From Desulfacinum infernum DSM 9756 (GTDB lineage Bacteria; Desulfobacterota; Syntrophobacteria; Syntrophobacterales; DSM-9756): DNA of 64,000 nt. The position numbers were made by a program, and so were the translations under genes. The first letter of the stretch is position 1. The number at the start of each line of letters is the position of its first letter. The stretch is taken from positions 97,994 to 161,993 of the forward strand of contig NZ_FQVB01000007.1 of assembly GCF_900129305.1 (NCBI RefSeq), given 5' to 3'. The notes beneath the pieces are model-generated. The model was not told where the DNA came from. It did not search any database and saw only the letters and a list, made by a program, of their open reading frames with translations. This document shows positions 61,531-64,000 of this stretch, piece by piece.

Positions 61531-62340
61531 TTAGGTCAGGGTCTTTCGAAACCTTTCCGTCCGTCCGGCCTTGAGGCTTAGGGGATCGTCGCTGCGGACC
61601 AGGTCTTCGCGCGCCGCTTCCAGGTGATCCGGGTCCGGCGGCGCCTCTCCCGGCGGCTCCCACACCACCTGGATCCGGGCGGGAAGTTCGTAAACCACCA
61701 CGGGTTCCTCCTCGTCCCCGTTCCCCCCTTCCGAGGACCGGGCCGGAGGGATACCGGGAAGGAAGACGATGCCTTCTCCGCGTGCGTCCGTGAGGCCGCT
61801 TCCCAGCAGCACGTCTCCCGCGGCGTCGGTGATCCGGACCAGCGCCCCCGAAAGGGGCTCTTCTTCTCCATCGACGGATCGGGCAAGGGAGACGCGGATC
61901 CGGCTCCACAAGGGATGGGCGGTTCCGGCGGACGGAGCGGGAAAAAGGGCGACGGAAACGGGCTGGAAGAGCGAACGGGGATCTTCATGGCGGTTCGGGT
62001 CGGGATCCCGCGGCAGCCGGACGGAAAAGGAACGGGGGAGATAACCTCCCGCTGGATCCTCCACCGTTCCCGTAAAGGCAAGGGATTCCGGCGGAGGATC
62101 CCCGGGAGCGACTCGGAAGGCTTCCGTGTGCGGCTCCAAGCCCCGGGCTCGGACCAGCACGGCCAGTCCGGAAAGGTTCCAGGAAACCTCCACCCCGGGG
62201 ATCCGCACCTGCAGCCTCGCGGACACGGGATCGCGGGTCGCCCGGTCCTCGAACCGGACGGCCCCGAGAACCCGCCGGGTTCGCCATTCCACGGACCTCA
62301 GGGTCGCAAGAAGACGGGGTTCCACGCTAGCCGTCGGCAC
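61531..62340 (-). CDS. Unknown eCIS operon protein with a beta-sandwich-like domain
   Basis: A 269-residue protein. The segment PLSGALVRITDAAGDVLLGS followed by GLTDARGEGIVFLPGIPP has the pattern of a carboxypeptidase-regulatory or Ig-like beta-sandwich. The N-terminal part (LQVRIPGVEVSWNLSGLAVL) is also beta-rich. No catalytic residues are visible. The start is GTG 62340 with AAGGAGG six bases upstream, overlapping the cap gene by 14 bases. It sits between the cap and the sheath. Function not assigned. Confidence 0.6.
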   Translation of the reverse strand: MPTASVEPRLLATLRSVEWRTRRVLGAVRFEDRATRDPVSARLQVRIPGVEVSWNLSGLAVLVRARGLEPHTEAFRVAPGDPPPESLAFTGTVEDPAGGYLPRSFSVRLPRDPDPNRHEDPRSLFQPVSVALFPAPSAGTAHPLWSRIRVSLARSVDGEEEPLSGALVRITDAAGDVLLGSGLTDARGEGIVFLPGIPPARSSEGGNGDEEEPVVVYELPARIQVVWEPPGEAPPDPDHLEAAREDLVRSDDPLSLKAGRTERFRKTLT

Positions 62341-62935
62341 GGGATGCCTCCTTGTCTCCAAGGCCGAAGGCGACGGCGGCCACGGGGCGCCCCGCCGCCT
62401 CCATGTCCACGTCGAGGGGAACCGGTCGGACCACGTAGGCCAGGGAAAGCCGATAGGAAGGAGCCAGGGCGTCCCAGATGCGCATCATGTCCTCCGCGGA
62501 AAGATCCTCGGGGGCCACCTGGAGAAGATCACCGGTGTTCCATCCCGCCTCCGGGGACAGGATGGAGGTGTCCAGCACGGGATGGGTCTCCAGGGTGTGG
62601 ACGACCCAGGCGGCCAGGACGTGCTCGGTGAGCGGGCTGTCCGCCCAGAAGGTCACCAGGTAGTGCAAGTCCAGGAGGATCGGCGGCCTTCCGCCGGCCG
62701 ATCTTTTGGAGGGGGGGCGGTTTCGGCGGTGCTCGTTCCAGGTGACCCGGTAGAGGTAGAGGCCCACGGTGGTTTCCACGTCCCCTTCCTGAAGTCTCGC
62801 CAGTTCGTTGCTGGAAAAGACGTGGAAGCGGCACGCGTGGGGTTCGCGAACTTCGGGGGGAAGGGCCCGAAAGGCCCGATCCAGAAAGGTGGCGATGGAA
62901 GATCCCACCGAATGGATGCCGCTGATGTTGGCCAC
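62327..62935 (-). CDS. DUF4255 tube/sheath cap protein (Afp16-like)
   Basis: A 202-residue protein and the first gene of the operon. The N-terminus (SSIATFLDRAFRALPPEVRE) and VGLYLYRVTWNEHRRNRPPS, ILLDLHYLVTFWADSPLTEH match the DUF4255 family, whose Afp16/Pvc16 members cap the particle and set its length. The start is GTG 62935 with GGAGG five bases upstream. Confidence 0.85.
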   Translation of the reverse strand: MANISGIHSVGSSIATFLDRAFRALPPEVREPHACRFHVFSSNELARLQEGDVETTVGLYLYRVTWNEHRRNRPPSKRSAGGRPPILLDLHYLVTFWADSPLTEHVLAAWVVHTLETHPVLDTSILSPEAGWNTGDLLQVAPEDLSAEDMMRIWDALAPSYRLSLAYVVRPVPLDVDMEAAGRPVAAVAFGLGDKEASRADG

Positions 62936-63426
62936 GAAAGCCTCCAGCAGACACTTGGGCGACTGAGTCGTATCGATTTTCCGGGAAAAGAAGCCCCAAC
63001 GGCCATGCGCGCGAGTCTGGAACCAAAAAAATGATGCACGAGCCGGATCACCGTCCGCTCACGGCGGCATCACAAACCGGGAATTTTCCCAATGCCTGCC
63101 AGCAGCCGAGAGCCGGGGTGCCCACCGGGGAGGCATCCAACGTGAGGATGGGCGCCGGGGACAATGCTGTTGACTTAAGCGTCTTTAAGCTTTTCCCTTC
63201 TTCCTGAGCACCATTTGTTGGGAGGTCGTTTGGTCACGCGGGGTTGGGAAGGCCGGAGGGATCTGGTTCGGCAGTATCTGACGCGAGAGATCGCATAGTG
63301 GACGCCATTCCGCGGCGCCCGTTCGTGGGACGCGTAGCGTCCCATGAACGACAAAGCTCACCGGCCGCCACGAAGCGCCAGCGAAATGGCGGTCCGGTGC
63401 AGCGCCTTGTTATGAGTCGGTTATAT
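62936..63426. other. Upstream region of the eCIS operon with strong hairpins
   Basis: These 491 bases carry no convincing gene. No clear sigma-70 or sigma-54 promoter was found for the minus strand. A small inverted repeat, CTTAA-GCGTCT-TTAAG, is at about 63174-63189. A near-perfect hairpin is at 63320-63350 and a longer imperfect one at 63351-63412. The eCIS promoter should lie here but is not identified. Confidence 0.5.
63320..63412. repeat. Two adjacent inverted repeats, the second attC-like
   Basis: The first is CGTTCGTGGGACGC / GCGTCCCATGAACG with one mismatch. The second, read on the minus strand, pairs AACAAGGCGCTGCACCGGAC plus CGCC with GGCGGCCGGTGAGCTTTGTC plus GTT, leaving unpaired extra bases on one arm. 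That extrahelical-base layout and the AACAAGGCGCTGCA start recall integron attC sites, but the outer core sites are poor. It may be an attC relic or a dispersed element. Confidence 0.4.
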
Positions 63427-63696
63427 TCATTCTTCTTTATTTTCTCTTTCCCTATATTGCCGGATACGGTGTGGAAGAGAATAAAGATATTCCAGTAAAA
63501 AGTCTAGAAATCTGACAATATCTTGGGCATCTTGCGGATTTGTAGGAGCTTGCGTTGGTACTGGATGAGCAGATTCATTCCCTAATTCACGAACATGATC
63601 AGACCAGTCCTTCATAATAGGCGGTAACAATCCTTTTGCCGCTAGGTCATCAACCTTAATCCGTGAGTATGTTTTTAACCAAACAAATATCAGATC
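63427..63696 (-). pseudogene. 5'-truncated DUF4145-domain gene fragment
   Basis: The open frame ends TGA 63429-63427 and stays open to 63697. Its product reads KVDDLAAKGLLPPIMKDWSD, HVRELGNESAHPVP and FLDFLLEYLYSLPHRIRQYR, the C-terminal part of DUF4145 proteins. The homologous part begins near a TAA at 63699-63697, with no good start codon or ribosome site, just where the transposase-bearing element begins. The DNA is clearly AT-richer than the rest. A TTG at 63630 or ATG at 63615 could only start a remnant. Confidence 0.65.
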
Positions 63697-64000
63697 TTAT
63701 CTAGGATTTTGAATTTACACGTGTTTTGTGCTATAGGGTCTCCTGTCAACCTTTCACCTGGCAGGTGCTCGCATGAAGAAAATTGTGATCGAACAGTCTT
63801 CGAAAGCCTTCTACAGCAGCCACTCGGGTTTGGCTCTGGTAGGGAACCTGATCAACGGCTATACAAGCCTGTGCGAACGGTTGGAAAAGGAAGTTCCCGG
63901 GCAGCCGAGGGTTTCGCACGGGGATGTGGTGAAGACCTATCTCGGTCTCCTGTGCCTGGGCAAAAGTGATTTTGAAGCCGCGCAGGGAGTCGCGGACGAT
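63697..64000 (+). mobile_element. Left part of an IS1380-like insertion sequence
   Basis: The transposase start and the abrupt end of the DUF4145 frame place an element boundary close to 63697. The terminal inverted repeat cannot be confirmed because the right end is outside the window. Confidence 0.5.
63773..64000 (+). CDS. IS1380-type transposase, N-terminal part (runs off the window)
   Basis: From ATG 63773 the frame reads MKKIVIEQSSKAFYSSHSGL, ALVGNLINGYTSLCERLEKE, VPGQPRVSHGDVVKTYLGLL and CLGKSDFEAAQGVADD, the conserved N-terminus of IS1380-family DDE transposases. The stop is beyond the window, so intactness is unknown. GGCAGGTG is seven bases upstream, a fair ribosome site. Confidence 0.8.
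   Translation, partial: MKKIVIEQSSKAFYSSHSGLALVGNLINGYTSLCERLEKEVPGQPRVSHGDVVKTYLGLLCLGKSDFEAAQGVADD

Noticed and set aside
26434..62935. Prophage or type VI secretion system
   Set aside because: No capsid, terminase, integrase or lysis genes and no TssJLM membrane complex. The DUF4255 cap, AAA+ ATPase and DUF4157 cargo fit an eCIS.
63150..63240. Sigma-54 or sigma-70 promoter for the eCIS operon
   Set aside because: No hexamer pair or GG-N10-GC match could be aligned on the minus strand, so no promoter is called.
63709..63969. 86-codon open frame at the right end
   Set aside because: It overlaps the transposase in another frame. The transposase frame has recognisable IS1380 conservation.

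Overview
The window is one stretch of a GC-rich bacterial chromosome (about 60-65% GC by eye). Gene content and order suggest a Desulfobacterota / Syntrophobacteria-like (former Deltaproteobacteria) organism: corC-lnt-prfB, a speD-speB-speE polyamine set, a CxxCH-containing sensor kinase, a TtuA-type tRNA thiolase and many interspersed palindromic repeats. This placement is an inference. No rRNA, tRNA or CRISPR array was recognised.

Left part (1-26.4 kb): ordinary chromosomal genes. In order they are the 3' end of an unidentified gene; prfB with its programmed +1 frameshift, lnt and corC on the minus strand; a polyamine block (XRE-cupin regulator, speD, speB on the minus strand, and speE further on); a REC-GGDEF protein; nadK; a radical SAM protein; a TtuA/Ncs6-like thiolase; uracil uptake and salvage (upp, uraA); a SixA-like phosphatase; a CNT nucleoside transporter; a YaiI/DUF188 protein; typA; a methyltransferase; lepA-hemW; and a signalling group (receiver protein, heme-c-like sensor kinase, REC-PAS-kinase). 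Two promoters share the same TTGACA-CCCCCC start, and one of them has a palindromic operator candidate beside it.

Main part (26.4-62.9 kb): 24 genes, all on the minus strand, form a complete-looking extracellular contractile injection system (eCIS; Afp/PVC/MAC-like phage-tail-derived particle). In transcription order they are a DUF4255 cap protein, an unknown protein, a very large sheath, a tube, a divergent second sheath, a second tube, a CIS_tube-type hub adaptor, a 56-residue protein, a gpD/VgrG-like hub, a gp5-like spike, an unknown protein with a hydrophobic C-terminal hairpin, gp25, gpJ, gpI, three proteins sharing an N-terminal domain, a coiled-coil protein separated from the third of these only by an in-frame TAG, a tape-measure-like protein, the AAA+ ATPase, and five accessory or cargo genes. 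The last group is a two-helix membrane protein, a secreted M48-like metalloprotease, a patatin-like lipase with C-terminal membrane helices and a 1393-residue DUF4157 protein. The structural genes would build the particle, the ATPase would assist assembly, and the DUF4157 protein is the best payload candidate.

Right end (62.9-64 kb): an intergenic region with strong hairpins, one resembling an integron attC site, then an AT-rich 5'-truncated DUF4145 fragment and the start of an IS1380-type transposase that runs off the window.
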